64,000 nt of DNA from Haemophilus haemolyticus (GCF_003352385.1 NZ_CP031243.1:598501-662500); one strand, 5' to 3'. Positions 23,006 through 34,972 are shown, counted from the first letter of the stretch. Program-made: numbers and translations. Notes: generated by a model not told the origin, from the letters alone.

Positions 23006-24544
23006 CTAGCGTTTTTGTGAAAGGTTCATCTTACGACGAACAAACGCCATCATGCCGTGTAATACTAAAAACAACAATGATAAAGCATATAAAGGCATAT
23101 TTCCCAACGCAGAATAAGGGGTTTTACCTTCCGCTGGTGCAATTTTATGCGTCAACGTTGTTTCAATAAACTGCGGTGCCTGCGCTAACACTTTACCTTG
23201 TGCATCAACAAAAACTGAAATGCCTGTATTGGTTGCACGAATAAGCGGTTTTCCCAATTCTAAAGCGCGCATTCTTGCCATCTGTAAATGTTGCCAAGGC
23301 CCAATCGAATCACCAAACCAAGCATCATTAGAAATCGTGAGCAAATAATCTGTATCTTGTTTCAAATTTTGCCGCACTTGTTCACCGAAAATAATCTCGT
23401 AGCAAATTGCTGGCGAAAAAGCGCGTTTTTTTGCCATTAAAGATGGCTGAATCGCATCCCCGCTTTGAAATGCAGACATCGGCAAATTAAACACTGAATT
23501 AAGTGGTCGCAGAATACTTTCTAGTGGAACATATTCACCGAACGGCACGAGATGATGCTTACTATAACGATTTGATGTATCGGGCTGATAAGGAAAATCT
23601 GGGTTTCCAGCAGTCATAATAGAATTAAGCAATTTACCAGATTTCGTATCTTGGAATACGGTTCCAACCATTATCTCCGTTTTCGTTTCTTTAGCAGCTC
23701 GATCTAATCCTTCAAAAAATGGGGTAATCGCATTTTCAAGAGTTGGCAATGCTGATTCAGGCAAAATAATTAAATCGGTTTTACCAAGATTTTCTGCGAT
23801 TAATTTTTTATAAATCTCCAAAGTAGAATAGAAATAATCCGGATCCCATTTGAGATTTTGTTCAATATTGCCTTGAGCAAGCGTGACTGAAATTGCCTTA
23901 TCTTCAACAGCTTTTACAAAGTGAATTCGGGATGAATAAACACTTAACTCCCCCACGATGATTAATAACAAAACGTTCGCCAAGACTAATTTAAGATTTT
24001 TCGTTTTAAATAAAGATAAAGCAAAATTAAACATCACCGTACTTGCCCAAACGGTAAAGAACGTCAATCCTGTTACCCCAAAAATCGGGGCGATGCCATA
24101 AAATGGGCTGTCAATTTGTGTATAACCAAATTGAAGCCAAGGAAAACCGGTAAAAATCCAACCTCGTAAAAATTCTGTAAATGTCCAAATTACGGCAAAA
24201 ATTACCGCACTTTGAACTTGGAAACGCTGAACCAAATAGGTAAAGAGCATTGGGTATAGTGCAAGATAAGCCGCAAGTAAACCGACAAGGAAATAACTCA
24301 CACCTAAAGACGCGCCACCAAATTGGTGAATACTGACATTAAGCCAACTTACCCCAAAGCAGAAAAATCCCATCGACCACAAAAAAGTCGCTAAAAGTGC
24401 GGTAGATTTTTTAGGATTTTTAGCGACATAAAGTAAACCGAGTAAAGAAACATAGGCTAAAGGCCAATAATCAAATGGCGAAAAGGCAAACACACCGACT
24501 AAACCAGATATAAGCGCAATAAGATAAGTAAAATATTTATTCAT
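23006..24544 (-). CDS. lnt: Apolipoprotein N-acyltransferase
   Basis: Inner-membrane enzyme adding the third acyl chain to lipoproteins, making the mature triacylated form. 512 residues. Six or so N-terminal membrane helices (to about 200) are followed by a periplasmic nitrilase-like domain. The catalytic triad is recognisable: Glu in LILPESALP, the Lys region in RYSKHHLVPFGEYVP, and nucleophile Cys381 in SPAICYEIIFGE. A final membrane helix sits near 485-505. In E. coli lnt follows corC (ybeX); here the order is the same but a hairpin terminator lies between them. Confidence 0.95.
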   Translation of the reverse strand: MNKYFTYLIALISGLVGVFAFSPFDYWPLAYVSLLGLLYVAKNPKKSTALLATFLWSMGFFCFGVSWLNVSIHQFGGASLGVSYFLVGLLAAYLALYPMLFTYLVQRFQVQSAVIFAVIWTFTEFLRGWIFTGFPWLQFGYTQIDSPFYGIAPIFGVTGLTFFTVWASTVMFNFALSLFKTKNLKLVLANVLLLIIVGELSVYSSRIHFVKAVEDKAISVTLAQGNIEQNLKWDPDYFYSTLEIYKKLIAENLGKTDLIILPESALPTLENAITPFFEGLDRAAKETKTEIMVGTVFQDTKSGKLLNSIMTAGNPDFPYQPDTSNRYSKHHLVPFGEYVPLESILRPLNSVFNLPMSAFQSGDAIQPSLMAKKRAFSPAICYEIIFGEQVRQNLKQDTDYLLTISNDAWFGDSIGPWQHLQMARMRALELGKPLIRATNTGISVFVDAQGKVLAQAPQFIETTLTHKIAPAEGKTPYSALGNMPLYALSLLFLVLHGMMAFVRRKMNLSQKR

Positions 24545-24612
24545 AAATTTAATTATATTTTGAACGCCCTTACGAGCGTCTTTTATGTTGAAATTTGAAA
24601 TTCCATTCCAAG

Positions 24613-24643
24613 TAAATAAAAAGCACGCGTTAGAAAACGCGCG
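24613..24643 (-). terminator. Hairpin after corC
   Basis: CGCGTT (24626-24631) pairs with AACGCG (24636-24641). On the minus strand the stem runs into a T-rich stretch. It would reduce read-through from corC into lnt. Confidence 0.6.
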
Positions 24644-24666
24644 CCATCATTGAGGATGATAAAATG

Positions 24667-25566
24667 CTATTCGGCTTTTTCTTCCACATCATCCATTTCT
24701 GCCAAATGTTCATCTGGCACAGTCACTCGAAGTTGAATCAATCGGCGACTATCTGCCGAAGTAACTTTAAATTGAAGATTTTTCAACGTAATTTCTTCAC
24801 CGCGTTTTGGTAAATAACCAAAAGTTTGCATAATCAGCCCGCCAATGGTATCGACTTCTTCATCATCAAAATCCGTATTAAATTGCGCATTGAAATCATC
24901 AATATCGGTGAGCGCACGCACAGCATAAGTATGACGAGAAAGCTGACGAATATCCGCGACTTCTTCTTCATCAAACTCATCTTCAATATCGCCAACAATT
25001 TGTTCCAAAATATCTTCAATGGTGACAAGACCTGATACCGCACCAAATTCATCTACCACAATAGCCATATGGAAACGCTCTGAGCGGAAATCTTTCAACA
25101 TACGATCCACTCTTTTACTTTCTGGCACAATCACGACGGGGCGCAATAATGAAGATAAATCAAACTCTTCCGCATCTTCTCGTAAAAATTTCAATAAATC
25201 TTTCGCATGCAAAATACCCACGATATTATCGCGATCATCCGCATCGGCAATCACAGGAAAACGAGAATGAGCGGATTCAATAATTGTGTTTAAACAAGTA
25301 TTTAAATCTTGTTGATCTTCAATAAAAATAATTTGTGAACGAGGAATCATAATATCGCGAACACGAAGCTCCGCGATTTCCATCACGCCTTCAATCATTT
25401 CGCGAGTATTTTGATCAATTAAATCGTTTTGTTCTGAATCGCGAATCACTTCAACAAGTTCTTCACGATTTTTTAGTTCACCTTGAAAAAAGCGACCAAA
25501 TAAAGATTGGAAAAAAGGTTTTTTCGTATTTTCAGATTGGTTTGAATTTTGCTGTTCGTCGTTCAT
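24667..25566 (-). CDS. corC: CorC/HlyC-family CBS-domain protein
   Basis: Cytosolic protein associated with magnesium/cobalt homeostasis in enterobacteria. 299 residues from ATG 25566 ([10 protein letters not shown]); an upstream extension to 25629 is unlike the family (E. coli CorC/YbeX 292). Two CBS domains span about 70-190 ([20 protein letters not shown]...; [32 protein letters not shown]), and a CorC/HlyC C-terminal domain follows (about 205-285). The ribosome-binding site is weak for the chosen ATG. Confidence 0.9.
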   Translation of the reverse strand: MNDEQQNSNQSENTKKPFFQSLFGRFFQGELKNREELVEVIRDSEQNDLIDQNTREMIEGVMEIAELRVRDIMIPRSQIIFIEDQQDLNTCLNTIIESAHSRFPVIADADDRDNIVGILHAKDLLKFLREDAEEFDLSSLLRPVVIVPESKRVDRMLKDFRSERFHMAIVVDEFGAVSGLVTIEDILEQIVGDIEDEFDEEEVADIRQLSRHTYAVRALTDIDDFNAQFNTDFDDEEVDTIGGLIMQTFGYLPKRGEEITLKNLQFKVTSADSRRLIQLRVTVPDEHLAEMDDVEEKAE

Positions 25567-25648
25567 ATTGGCTTGTAGTTGATGTCTTATTGACGGCGAA
25601 AAAGTATCATATTTTGAGCATCTTCGCAAAGATAAAGCAAGGGAAAAG

Positions 25649-25690
25649 AAAAGTGCGGTGAAATATCTCTTTATTTTCTACCGCACTTCA
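25649..25690. terminator. Uptake-sequence dyad terminator after galM
   Basis: AAGTGCGGT (25651-25659) and ACCGCACTT (25680-25688) form an inverted pair. Read on the minus strand the stem is followed by TTTTCTTTTCCC, so it probably terminates galTKM. Confidence 0.75.
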
Positions 25691-25693
25691 ATT

Positions 25694-26716
25694 CTATAAG
25701 AACTTAAACTCCGTCCATTGATAATATCGCTCGCCTGCTTTTTGAATCCCGCCGTAATTTTGCCATTCAGGATGATTTGGTGTGTCGGGTAAACATTGGG
25801 TTTCTAGTGCTACGCCAGAAAAATCGGCATATAATCCGCTATTTCTCGTTGGTGTGCCTGCAAGATAATTACCCGTATAAACCTGCAATGCGGCTTGCGA
25901 GGTTCTTACTTCCAAACTTAAATCACCAGTTGGAGAAGTCAGTAACACACAGGGCTTTTGCCAAGCTTTATTGACAATAAAGGAATGATCGTAACCTTTT
26001 GTTGCTTGCTGATCCCCTTGTAAAAAATCTTGTTTGATGGGTTTAGCAATACGGAAGTCAAAACTTGTATTCACTACGTGCTTTAATGGAGAATTAGGAA
26101 TCCCCTCATTATCTACAGGCAGATAAAAATCAGCATTTAAACGTAATGTATGTTCACGCACATCACTACCTTGCTCTGCATTTTCTAAATTAAAATAGGC
26201 ATGATTCGTTAGGTTCAATGCGGTATCCTTATCACACATCCCGGCATATTCAATTTTTACGCTATTATCATCTGTTAGCGTATAGGTTACAGACACATCC
26301 ACATTCCCAGGAAAACCCTGATCGCCATCCTCTGACTGTAATGAAAAACACACAAAATTCTCACCGCACTCTTGAATTTTCCAACGGCGTTTATCAAAGC
26401 CCTCTCCACCATGAAGCTGATGTTTACCTTGATTACTTTTCAACTGAATGAGTTCACCATTTAATTCAAATTGTGCATTTGCAATACGATTTGCATAACG
26501 CCCTACGCTTGCGCCTAAATAGCTTTGATGAGTGGGATAATCTTCTACCTTACAACCCAATAAAACCTCGCGTAAAGTGCCATTTACTGGCACTTTACAA
26601 GAAAGCCAAGTTGCACCCCAATCCATAAATTGAACACGCATTCCATTTTCATTTTGCAGAGTTATAAGCTGATAAGGTGCACCATCAGGCGCACTAAAAG
26701 TAGTTTGTTCTAACAT
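25694..26716 (-). CDS. galM: Aldose 1-epimerase (mutarotase)
   Basis: Interconverts alpha- and beta-D-galactose so that GalK receives the alpha form. 340 residues from ATG 26716; a second ATG directly upstream (26719) is too close to the AGAG ribosome-binding site. Family signatures: GASVGRYANRIANAQF, LHGGEGFDKRRW with its His, NLTNHAYFNL with the catalytic His, and Glu in GVALETQCLPDTPNH. It ends the galT-galK-galM set; the gap to galK is only 9 bases. Confidence 0.96.
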   Translation of the reverse strand: MLEQTTFSAPDGAPYQLITLQNENGMRVQFMDWGATWLSCKVPVNGTLREVLLGCKVEDYPTHQSYLGASVGRYANRIANAQFELNGELIQLKSNQGKHQLHGGEGFDKRRWKIQECGENFVCFSLQSEDGDQGFPGNVDVSVTYTLTDDNSVKIEYAGMCDKDTALNLTNHAYFNLENAEQGSDVREHTLRLNADFYLPVDNEGIPNSPLKHVVNTSFDFRIAKPIKQDFLQGDQQATKGYDHSFIVNKAWQKPCVLLTSPTGDLSLEVRTSQAALQVYTGNYLAGTPTRNSGLYADFSGVALETQCLPDTPNHPEWQNYGGIQKAGERYYQWTEFKFL

Positions 26717-26725
26717 CATTTTCTC

Positions 26726-27880
26726 TTAAATCACTCGAACACCTTGTGATGCAGTGCACACATAAAAAGTTTCTTTTAAACCAGTCGTTTTTTCGTAATT
26801 ATCCGCAATAATTTTACGAACTGCATCGACTTTATCATGCGGCGCAAGTGCGACAATACAACCACCAAAACCGCCGCCTGTCATACGTGCACCGCCACTT
26901 TTACCAATAACAAGTTGAGCCAATTCAACTAAATAATCAATTTGTGGCACGGTGATTTCAAAATCATCACGCATTGAATCATGAGATTCTCCCATTAACT
27001 CACCTAAACGAGTCAAATCATTTTTCTTCAAGGCTTCCACTGCATCGAGTACTCGTTGATTTTCTGTTACGACATGACGAGCACGTTTTGCTGCTAACGG
27101 AGAAAGTGCGGTCAATTCCGCTTCTCTTTTTCGGAATTGTTCAACTGAAACATCACGCAACGCTTTTACTCCAAAAAATTTTGCCGCCTCTTCACATTGC
27201 TGACGGCGAGTATTGTATTCACCCGTTACCAAATCGTGCGGTACGTTTGAATTCACAATAATAACGGCGACATCTTGTGGCACGGGTGTTGGAGTGGTTT
27301 CAAGACTACGACAATCGATCATCAGTAAGTGATTTTCCTGCCCAAGCGCAGAAATTAACTGATCCATATTGCCACAATTTGCGCCAACAAATTGGTTCTC
27401 CGCTTTTTGCCCATTCAATGCAATATCTGTATGAGAAAGCGGTAAATCGCCAAGTTGTTGGCAGAATTTACCCACCGCAACTTCTAACGCTGCAGATGAA
27501 CTTAATCCAGAAGAAAGCGGCACATTTCCAGAAATCACTAAATTTGCACCTTGTTGAAAGTGCGGGTAACGTTCTTGGATAAATTTTACAACCCCACGCA
27601 CATAATTAGCCCATTTGTGTTCACTCTTCGGAATTTCAACATTGAGAGAAAATTCATCAGTTTCATCAAGATCCGCCGCATAAACATTCCAAATATGATC
27701 ATCTCGTTTTGTACCAGAAACGGCCGTACCAAAATTAATCGCACAAGGCATAACAAAGCCGTCGTTGTAGTCAGTATGTTCGCCGATGATATTTACGCGA
27801 CCAGGGGCATAGACGGTAAGATCTGGTTGTTTTTGGTGTTTTTGTGTAAAGAGTTGTTGGGCGTTCTTAATTGGATTCAT
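26726..27880 (-). CDS. galK: Galactokinase
   Basis: Phosphorylates D-galactose at C1 with ATP, in the Leloir pathway. 384 residues (E. coli 382), GHMP kinase fold. The galactokinase signature [15 protein letters not shown] is at about 27-41, the ATP-binding motif [19 protein letters not shown] follows, and the third motif is [17 protein letters not shown]. Upstream toward galT lies a 143-base gap with four hairpins, unusual inside a gal operon. An uptake sequence lies inside at 27104. Confidence 0.97.
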   Translation of the reverse strand: MNPIKNAQQLFTQKHQKQPDLTVYAPGRVNIIGEHTDYNDGFVMPCAINFGTAVSGTKRDDHIWNVYAADLDETDEFSLNVEIPKSEHKWANYVRGVVKFIQERYPHFQQGANLVISGNVPLSSGLSSSAALEVAVGKFCQQLGDLPLSHTDIALNGQKAENQFVGANCGNMDQLISALGQENHLLMIDCRSLETTPTPVPQDVAVIIVNSNVPHDLVTGEYNTRRQQCEEAAKFFGVKALRDVSVEQFRKREAELTALSPLAAKRARHVVTENQRVLDAVEALKKNDLTRLGELMGESHDSMRDDFEITVPQIDYLVELAQLVIGKSGGARMTGGGFGGCIVALAPHDKVDAVRKIIADNYEKTTGLKETFYVCTASQGVRVI

Positions 27881-27895
27881 ATTAACTTCCTTTTG

Positions 27896-28014
27896 CTTAG
27901 GGTAACCTACCCTAGGCTAGCTGAAATGCTACCCCTTTGGGGTAAATTATTTGTTTAATAGTAAGTTTCCCAAAGGGAAACCACTTTTAGTAACCGTGGG
28001 TATACTTACCCACG
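27896..28014. repeat. Cluster of four small hairpins between galT and galK
   Basis: Four perfect stem-loops lie in 119 bases: AGGGTA-ACC-TACCCT (27899-27913), TACCCC-TTT-GGGGTA (27930-27944), GTTTCCC-AAA-GGGAAAC (27965-27981) and CGTGGGTA-TACT-TACCCACG (27995-28014). None has a following T-run on the minus strand. They resemble repetitive extragenic palindromes placed within an operon, where such hairpins can protect or attenuate the upstream message. Confidence 0.8.
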
Positions 28015-28023
28015 CTAACAGGC

Positions 28024-29222
<1,199 letters not shown>

Positions 29223-29278
29223 ATTTTATTTAGAAAGAACATAATTAAGAAACGTAATTCCATTATGGAAAGTATTCT

Positions 29279-30277
29279 ATGAGCACCATTCATGATGTAG
29301 CCGAATTAGCCCATGTATCTATTGCTACTGTTTCTCGTGTTATAAATCAACATCCCTCAGTGAGTGAAGATACCCGCCTTGCCGTAAAACAAGCAATTGA
29401 ACAACTTAATTATCAGCCTAATGCAAATGCTAAAGCCCTTGCAATACAAAACACGGATACTATTGGTGTGGTTGTTACCGATGTAACAGACTCGTTTTTT
29501 GCTATTTTAGTAAAAGCCGTAGATAAAGTTGCAGAAGCACACCGTAAAACAATCTTGATTGGCATTGGCTATCACCATGCAGAGAAGGAACGTGAAGCTA
29601 TTGATACTTTACTTCGCAAGCGTTGTAGTTGTTTAGTTGTGCATTCCAAAGCGTTATCCGACGATGAACTTAGCCATTATTTGAAAACAGTACCAGGAAT
29701 GGTCATTATCAACCGAGTGATTCAAGGCTATGAAAATCGTTGCGTAAGTTTAGATAATAAAAAGGGAACCTACTTAGCAACAGAAATGCTTATCCGCTGT
29801 GGTCATAAACATATCGCATATATTGGATCTAACCATGCAATTTTCGATGAAATTGAGCGTCGAGATGGTTATCTTACTGCATTAAAAGATCACAATTATC
29901 CAATTATTGAGCATGCCATAACGCACAATTCACCAGACTTCGAAGGTGGTGAAAAAGCAATGATTGATTTGCTTAGTTATAACAAAGATCTTACTGCTGT
30001 GGTCGCTTATAACGATTCAATGGCGGCGGGAGCCATTTCAGTTCTCAATGAAAACAATATTAGTGTACCAAGCCAATTTTCAATCATTGGTTTTGACGAT
30101 ATGCCAATTGCTCGTTATTTAATTCCTAAATTGACGACCATTCGCTATCCTATTGATTTAATGGCAACTTATGCAGCCAACCTTGCGTTAAGCCTTGTCG
30201 ATAATGAGGTGAGAACGCCATCAACAATTCAATTTAACCCAACATTAGTACGTCGTTTTTCTGTGGAATCTATCTAA
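29279..30277 (+). CDS. galS: LacI-family galactose repressor/isorepressor
   Basis: DNA-binding regulator of gal and mgl genes; 332 residues. The N-terminal helix-turn-helix (about 2-25: [22 protein letters not shown]) and hinge ([12 protein letters not shown]) are followed by a periplasmic-binding-protein-like sugar domain (60-330). E. coli GalS and GalR are about equally likely by eye; position next to mglB favours GalS. Gal-type operators stand in front of galT, galS itself and mglB, so it probably controls all three transcripts. No other Gal repressor gene is in the window. Confidence 0.9.
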   Translation: MSTIHDVAELAHVSIATVSRVINQHPSVSEDTRLAVKQAIEQLNYQPNANAKALAIQNTDTIGVVVTDVTDSFFAILVKAVDKVAEAHRKTILIGIGYHHAEKEREAIDTLLRKRCSCLVVHSKALSDDELSHYLKTVPGMVIINRVIQGYENRCVSLDNKKGTYLATEMLIRCGHKHIAYIGSNHAIFDEIERRDGYLTALKDHNYPIIEHAITHNSPDFEGGEKAMIDLLSYNKDLTAVVAYNDSMAAGAISVLNENNISVPSQFSIIGFDDMPIARYLIPKLTTIRYPIDLMATYAANLALSLVDNEVRTPSTIQFNPTLVRRFSVESI

Positions 30278-30303
30278 ATTTGAAGATAAACGCACTCATA
30301 AAA

Positions 30304-30395
30304 TGTGATAGCGATCACAAATCCGAGTTTTTAATGTAATCGTTTTCATTTATGTGAGTTTGATCACAGATTCCAAGCAGATTATTCGCTAATAT
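30304..30395 (+). promoter_or_regulatory. mglB control region: two CRP sites flanking a Gal operator
   Basis: Perfect CRP palindromes TGTGA-TAGCGA-TCACA (30304-30319) and TGTGA-GTTTGA-TCACA (30353-30368) have centres 49 bases apart. Between them TGTAATCGTTTTCA (30335-30348) matches the Gal operator consensus. A -10 box TAATAT (30390-30395) predicts a start near 30402, placing the nearer CRP site at about -41.5. Confidence 0.75.
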
Positions 30396-30463
30396 GGCAT
30401 CAATTGCAGAATGTAATGCAATATTTATCTCTAACATCAACATTCCAAAATAGGAGCGTTATT

Positions 30464-31459
30464 ATGAAAAAAACAGCAGTATTAAGTGCAGTTGCTTTGG
30501 CTATCGGTTTAGGTGCAGCATCTTCTAGCTTCGCAGCAAGTAACAAAATTGGTGTAACCATTTACAAATACGATGACAACTTCATGTCTTTAATGCGTAA
30601 AGAAATCGACAAAGAAGCTAAAGCACTTGGTGGCATTAACTTATTAATGAATGACTCCCAAAATGCACAATCAATTCAAAATGACCAAGTTGATGTATTA
30701 CTTTCCAAAGGTGTGAAAGCTCTTGCAATTAACTTAGTTGACCCTGCTGCAGCACCAACCATTATTAGCAAAGCAAAACCAGACAACATTCCAGTTGTAT
30801 TCTTTAATAAAGACCCAGGTGCAAAAGCTATCGGTTCTTATGAACACGCTTACTATGTAGGTACTGATCCAAAAGAATCTGGCTTAATTCAAGGGGATTT
30901 AATTGCAAAACAATGGAAAGCGAATCCTGCTCTAGACTTAAATAAAGATGGCAAAATCCAATTCGTGTTATTAAAAGGTGAACCAGGTCACCCAGATGCT
31001 GAAGCTCGTACAAAATTCGTAGTTGAAGAACTTAATGCGAAAGGTATCCAAACTGAACAATTATTTATTGATACCGGTATGTGGGATGCTGCAATGGCGA
31101 AAGATAAAGTAGATGCTTGGTTATCTAGCTCTAAAGCTAACGACATTGAAGTAATTATTTCTAACAACGATGGTATGGCATTAGGCGCATTAGAAGCAAC
31201 CAAAGCACATGGTAAAAAACTCCCTATCTTCGGTGTGGATGCGTTACCAGAAGCATTACAACTCATCAAAAAAGGTGAACTTGCTGGTACTGTGTTAAAC
31301 GATGGTGTGAACCAAGGTAAAGCGGTTGTTCAATTATCTAACAACTTAGCACAAGGCAAAGCAGCAACTGAAGGCACAAAATGGGAATTAAAAGATCGTG
31401 TTGTACGTATCCCTTATGTTGGTGTAGATAAAGACAACTTAGGCGACTTCTTAAAATAA
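30464..31459 (+). CDS. mglB: D-galactose/D-glucose periplasmic binding protein
   Basis: Substrate-binding component of the Mgl ABC importer. 331 residues from ATG 30464 ([20 protein letters not shown]), with TAGGAGCG upstream; the in-frame ATG at 30404 lies at the predicted transcript start and is rejected. Signal peptide cleavage is likely after SFA (about 23/24). Sugar-binding positions are in [36 protein letters not shown] and NDGMALGA; the calcium loop is [10 protein letters not shown] hairpin follows the stop. Confidence 0.97.
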   Translation: MKKTAVLSAVALAIGLGAASSSFAASNKIGVTIYKYDDNFMSLMRKEIDKEAKALGGINLLMNDSQNAQSIQNDQVDVLLSKGVKALAINLVDPAAAPTIISKAKPDNIPVVFFNKDPGAKAIGSYEHAYYVGTDPKESGLIQGDLIAKQWKANPALDLNKDGKIQFVLLKGEPGHPDAEARTKFVVEELNAKGIQTEQLFIDTGMWDAAMAKDKVDAWLSSSKANDIEVIISNNDGMALGALEATKAHGKKLPIFGVDALPEALQLIKKGELAGTVLNDGVNQGKAVVQLSNNLAQGKAATEGTKWELKDRVVRIPYVGVDKDNLGDFLK

Positions 31460-31485
31460 TTTCTCATCAATTTTTGTTGTAATCC

Positions 31486-31511
31486 AAGGGGAAGTTGCCC
31501 TTCCCCTTTTT
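31486..31511 (+). terminator. Attenuator hairpin between mglB and mglA
   Basis: AAGGGGAAG (31486-31494) pairs with CTTCCCCTT (31500-31508) and a short T-run follows. It lies 14-39 bases before the mglA ATG. Partial termination here would favour binding protein over transporter, a common pattern in ABC operons. Confidence 0.65.
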
Positions 31512-31524
31512 AACGAGGTTGGAT

Positions 31525-33045
31525 ATGACATCTCAAACTCAAAGTCAAGACAGCCAAGTGCTGCTCACAATGACCAATGTCTGCAAGTCCTTTCCAGGCG
31601 TAAAAGCCTTAGATAATGCAAACCTAACGGTTCGTTCACATTCTGTTCATGCTTTAATGGGTGAGAACGGCGCGGGCAAATCTACATTACTAAAATGCTT
31701 ATTCGGCATTTATGCCAAAGATGAAGGCGAAATCCTTTTCTTAGGCCAACCCGTCAATTTTAAAACATCTAAAGAAGCCCTTGAGAATGGTATTTCAATG
31801 GTGCACCAAGAACTCAACCTCGTGCGCCAAACTAGCGTAATGGATAACTTGTGGCTTGGACGCTATCCACTTAAAGGACCTTTTGTCGATCACGCGAAAA
31901 TGTACCGTGATACTAAAGCGATTTTTGATGAATTGGATATTGATGTAGATCCTAAAGAAAAAGTCGCCAAACTTTCAGTTTCTCAAATGCAGATGATCGA
32001 AATTGCGAAGGCGTTCTCGTATAACGCTAAAATCGTAATCATGGATGAACCAACATCCTCGCTTTCTGAAAAAGAAGTTGAGCATCTGTTTAAAATTATC
32101 GACAAATTAAAACAACGCGGTTGCGGAATTATTTATATTTCTCACAAAATGGATGAAATCTTCAAAATCTGTGATGAAATTACTATTTTACGCGACGGTA
32201 AATGGATCAATACGGTAAACGTGAAAGAATCCAGCATGGAACAAATTGTCGGAATGATGGTAGGTCGTGAATTAACACAGCGTTTCCCTGAAAAAACAAA
32301 CACGCCAAAAGAAGTAATTTTACAGGTGGAAAATCTTACCGCTAAAAATCAACCATCCATTCAAGACATATCTTTTGAATTACGAAAAGGTGAAATTCTG
32401 GGTATTGCAGGCCTTGTGGGGGCTAAACGTACCGATATCGTTGAAGCTATTTTTGGCGTACGTGAATTAACCGAAGGAACTATCAAGTTACACGGAAAAA
32501 CCGTGAAAAATCATACCGCACTTGAAGCGATTAATAATGGCTTTGCATTGGTAACTGAAGAGCGTCGTTCAACAGGTATTTACTCTAATTTAAGCATTGA
32601 ATTTAACTCATTGATTTCAAATATGAAATCTTATCTCACACCATGGAAATTACTTAGCACGAAGAAAATGAAAAGTGATACCCAGTGGGTAATTGATTCA
32701 ATGAATGTTAAAACACCATCACATAGAACAACAATTGGTTCTCTTTCTGGCGGTAACCAACAAAAGGTCATTATCGGTCGTTGGCTTTTAACTCAACCTG
32801 AAATTCTGATGCTTGATGAGCCGACTCGTGGTATCGACATCGGGGCAAAATTTGAAATTTACCAACTTATTCAAGAACTCGCTAAAAAAGATAAAGGCAT
32901 TATTATGATTTCATCAGAAATGCCTGAATTACTAGGTGTAACTGACCGTATTTTAGTGATGAGTAACGGTAAATTGGCGGGTATTGTAGAAACTGCAAAA
33001 ACTTCACAAGAAGAAATCTTGCAACTCGCTGCGAAATATTTATAA
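31525..33045 (+). CDS. mglA: Galactose/methyl-galactoside ABC transporter, ATPase
   Basis: Double-cassette ATPase of the Mgl sugar importer, 506 residues, as in E. coli. Cassette 1 has Walker [10 protein letters not shown] and [11 protein letters not shown]. Cassette 2 has a degenerate Walker A (GLVGAKRTD), LSGGNQQK and [12 protein letters not shown], the usual asymmetry of this family. Start at ATG 31525 (MTSQTQSQ) after GAGG; the longer open frame from 31495 would begin inside the hairpin. The uptake sequence at 32515 is in cassette 2. Confidence 0.97.
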   Translation: MTSQTQSQDSQVLLTMTNVCKSFPGVKALDNANLTVRSHSVHALMGENGAGKSTLLKCLFGIYAKDEGEILFLGQPVNFKTSKEALENGISMVHQELNLVRQTSVMDNLWLGRYPLKGPFVDHAKMYRDTKAIFDELDIDVDPKEKVAKLSVSQMQMIEIAKAFSYNAKIVIMDEPTSSLSEKEVEHLFKIIDKLKQRGCGIIYISHKMDEIFKICDEITILRDGKWINTVNVKESSMEQIVGMMVGRELTQRFPEKTNTPKEVILQVENLTAKNQPSIQDISFELRKGEILGIAGLVGAKRTDIVEAIFGVRELTEGTIKLHGKTVKNHTALEAINNGFALVTEERRSTGIYSNLSIEFNSLISNMKSYLTPWKLLSTKKMKSDTQWVIDSMNVKTPSHRTTIGSLSGGNQQKVIIGRWLLTQPEILMLDEPTRGIDIGAKFEIYQLIQELAKKDKGIIMISSEMPELLGVTDRILVMSNGKLAGIVETAKTSQEEILQLAAKYL

Positions 33046-33061
33046 ATATAAGGAATGAATT

Positions 33062-34072
33062 ATGAGTGCCTTAGAAAAAAACAAATCCTTTGATTTATTA
33101 AAACAAAATGCGATTTATTTTGTCTTGCTGATTTTGCTTGGCATTATTATTGCGCAAGATCCAACCTTTTTAAATTTAATCAACTTCAGTAACATCTTAA
33201 CCCAATCTTCTGTGCGCTTAATTATTGCACTCGGGGTTGCTGGATTGTTGATTACACAAGGAACTGACTTATCTGCAGGTCGCCAAGTTGGTTTAGCGGC
33301 AGTTATCTCTGCAACCATGTTGCAGTCAATGGAAAATATGAACCGTGTATTCCCTGAAATGGGTGAAATTCCAATTCCTGTGGTAATTCTTGCAGTATGT
33401 GCTGTGGGTGCGTTAATCGGCTTGATTAATGGATTAGTTATCGCTTATTTAAATGTTACCCCATTCATTGCAACAATGGGTACGATGATTATCGTATACG
33501 GTTTTAACTCACTCTATTATGATGCTGTGGGTGGTTCGCCAATCGCAGGTTTTAGCGAAAATTTCTCAACATTTGCTCAAGGATTCTTCCGAATCGGCAG
33601 TTTTAAACTCTCTTACATCACAATCTATGCAGCCATTGCCTCATTCTTAGTTTGGGTGATGTGGAACAAAACTCGTTTCGGTAAAAACGTATTTGCTATC
33701 GGTGGTAACCCAGAAGCAGCGAAAGTATCTGGTGTAAACGTTGCACGTAACTTAGTTGTCATCTACATGATTGCAGGTATGTTCTATGCCTTTGGTGGTA
33801 TGCTCGAAGCCGGTCGTATCGGTTCTGCAACTAACAACTTAGGTTTCATGTATGAATTAGATGCTATCGCCGCTTGCGTGGTCGGTGGCGTATCTTTCGC
33901 TGGTGGTGTAGGTACCGTAATTGGTGTAATCACTGGGGTTATCATCTTTACAGTTATCAACTACGGTTTAACTTACATCGGTGTAAACCCTTACTGGCAA
34001 TACATCATCAAAGGTAGCATTATTATTCTAGCGGTAGCCATTGACTCATTAAAATACGCGAAGAAAAAATAA
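33062..34072 (+). CDS. mglC: Galactose/methyl-galactoside ABC transporter, permease
   Basis: Inner-membrane permease of the RbsC/AraH family, 336 residues (E. coli MglC 336), with eight to ten hydrophobic segments. Typical blocks are ITQGTDLSAGRQVGLAAVISA, TPFIATMGTMIIVYG and KTRFGKNVFAIGGNPEAAKVSGV. AAGGAA precedes ATG 33062, 16 bases after mglA. Last gene of mglBAC, closed by a strong terminator. Confidence 0.97.
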   Translation: MSALEKNKSFDLLKQNAIYFVLLILLGIIIAQDPTFLNLINFSNILTQSSVRLIIALGVAGLLITQGTDLSAGRQVGLAAVISATMLQSMENMNRVFPEMGEIPIPVVILAVCAVGALIGLINGLVIAYLNVTPFIATMGTMIIVYGFNSLYYDAVGGSPIAGFSENFSTFAQGFFRIGSFKLSYITIYAAIASFLVWVMWNKTRFGKNVFAIGGNPEAAKVSGVNVARNLVVIYMIAGMFYAFGGMLEAGRIGSATNNLGFMYELDAIAACVVGGVSFAGGVGTVIGVITGVIIFTVINYGLTYIGVNPYWQYIIKGSIIILAVAIDSLKYAKKK

Positions 34073-34097
34073 TACGAATAACCTCTCTAAAAATAAC

Positions 34098-34130
34098 AAA
34101 AAAGTGGGCATGCTTGCCCACTTTTGTTTT
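34098..34130 (+). terminator. Terminator of mglBAC
   Basis: AAAGTGGGCA (34101-34110) pairs with TGCCCACTTT (34115-34124) around TGCT, followed by TTGTTTT. It lies 29 bases past the mglC stop. Confidence 0.85.
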
Positions 34131-34232
34131 ATATACTCAATTCAACGTGAATTTATAACCTCAGTAACGATATTTATGCAATAATCAGCAAACCCTGTAT
34201 AATTGCGCCACCATTTTTATAGAGAGATAATC

Positions 34233-34967
34233 ATGCAAATTAACTTTACACAAGTATTGCAAGACAGTTGGAACTTTTTCCGTAATCAACAAAAAATCAT
34301 GCTGCAATTTGTCGCAATTTTATTTATTGTGCAAAGCGCAAGTGCACTTTTAAGTTTTCCAGTTAATGATGAAAATAAAAATGATGTATTAAATCTCGCA
34401 AATACAGATATCACAAGTTTTATCTTTTCAGTTGCAATCACTCAGATTTTAACGAGTTTTATCTCCGCTTGGGGATTAACCTCAATCCATAAAATTAGCT
34501 TACAAAATTACCGCACTTTGGGTGAAACCTTCTCACTTACCTTGCGTCGTTTTTCAGGTGTAATTCTGTTAGATCTATTAATGGTTGCACCAATGTTACT
34601 TGGTCTTGGTGAAGCCTTTGCTGCATTACTCACAAAAAAATCGCCCTCTATCATGTCACTTATCGCGATGATTGTTGGCGTTTGGTTCTTCGTCCGTTTA
34701 AATTTGACGGCAGTACATTATCTTTCTACTCAAGATACACTTTCGCAAACTATCCGAAAAATTTGGAAGCGAGGAAATACTCGAAAAGGCGTATTGTTTA
34801 TTTACACCCTACTGGTTTATTTTCTCGTGCCAGTCCTCATTTTCCAATTAAGCGCATTTTCCAATAATGCTGTGTTTGATATGGTGATAGGCATTTTCAC
34901 CGCATTACTTAATATTTTTATGCTAGTAGTGACTTATCGTTTCTACAGCTTATTTATGAAGGATTAA
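34233..34967 (+). CDS. yciC: UPF0259 inner-membrane protein, YciC-like
   Basis: Function unknown. 244 residues from ATG 34233 ([20 protein letters not shown]), close to the 247 of E. coli YciC. About six hydrophobic segments predict an integral inner-membrane protein. It begins a yciC-yciB-yciA-yciI run that follows the E. coli order. AGAGAG precedes the ATG; the earlier open frame is not supported. Five bases separate it from yciB. The uptake sequence at 34510 is internal. Confidence 0.82.
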   Translation: MQINFTQVLQDSWNFFRNQQKIMLQFVAILFIVQSASALLSFPVNDENKNDVLNLANTDITSFIFSVAITQILTSFISAWGLTSIHKISLQNYRTLGETFSLTLRRFSGVILLDLLMVAPMLLGLGEAFAALLTKKSPSIMSLIAMIVGVWFFVRLNLTAVHYLSTQDTLSQTIRKIWKRGNTRKGVLFIYTLLVYFLVPVLIFQLSAFSNNAVFDMVIGIFTALLNIFMLVVTYRFYSLFMKD

Positions 34968-34972
34968 TCAAT

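Noticed and set aside
27896..28014. CRISPR array
   Set aside because: The four hairpins differ from each other and there are no equal spacers or cas genes.
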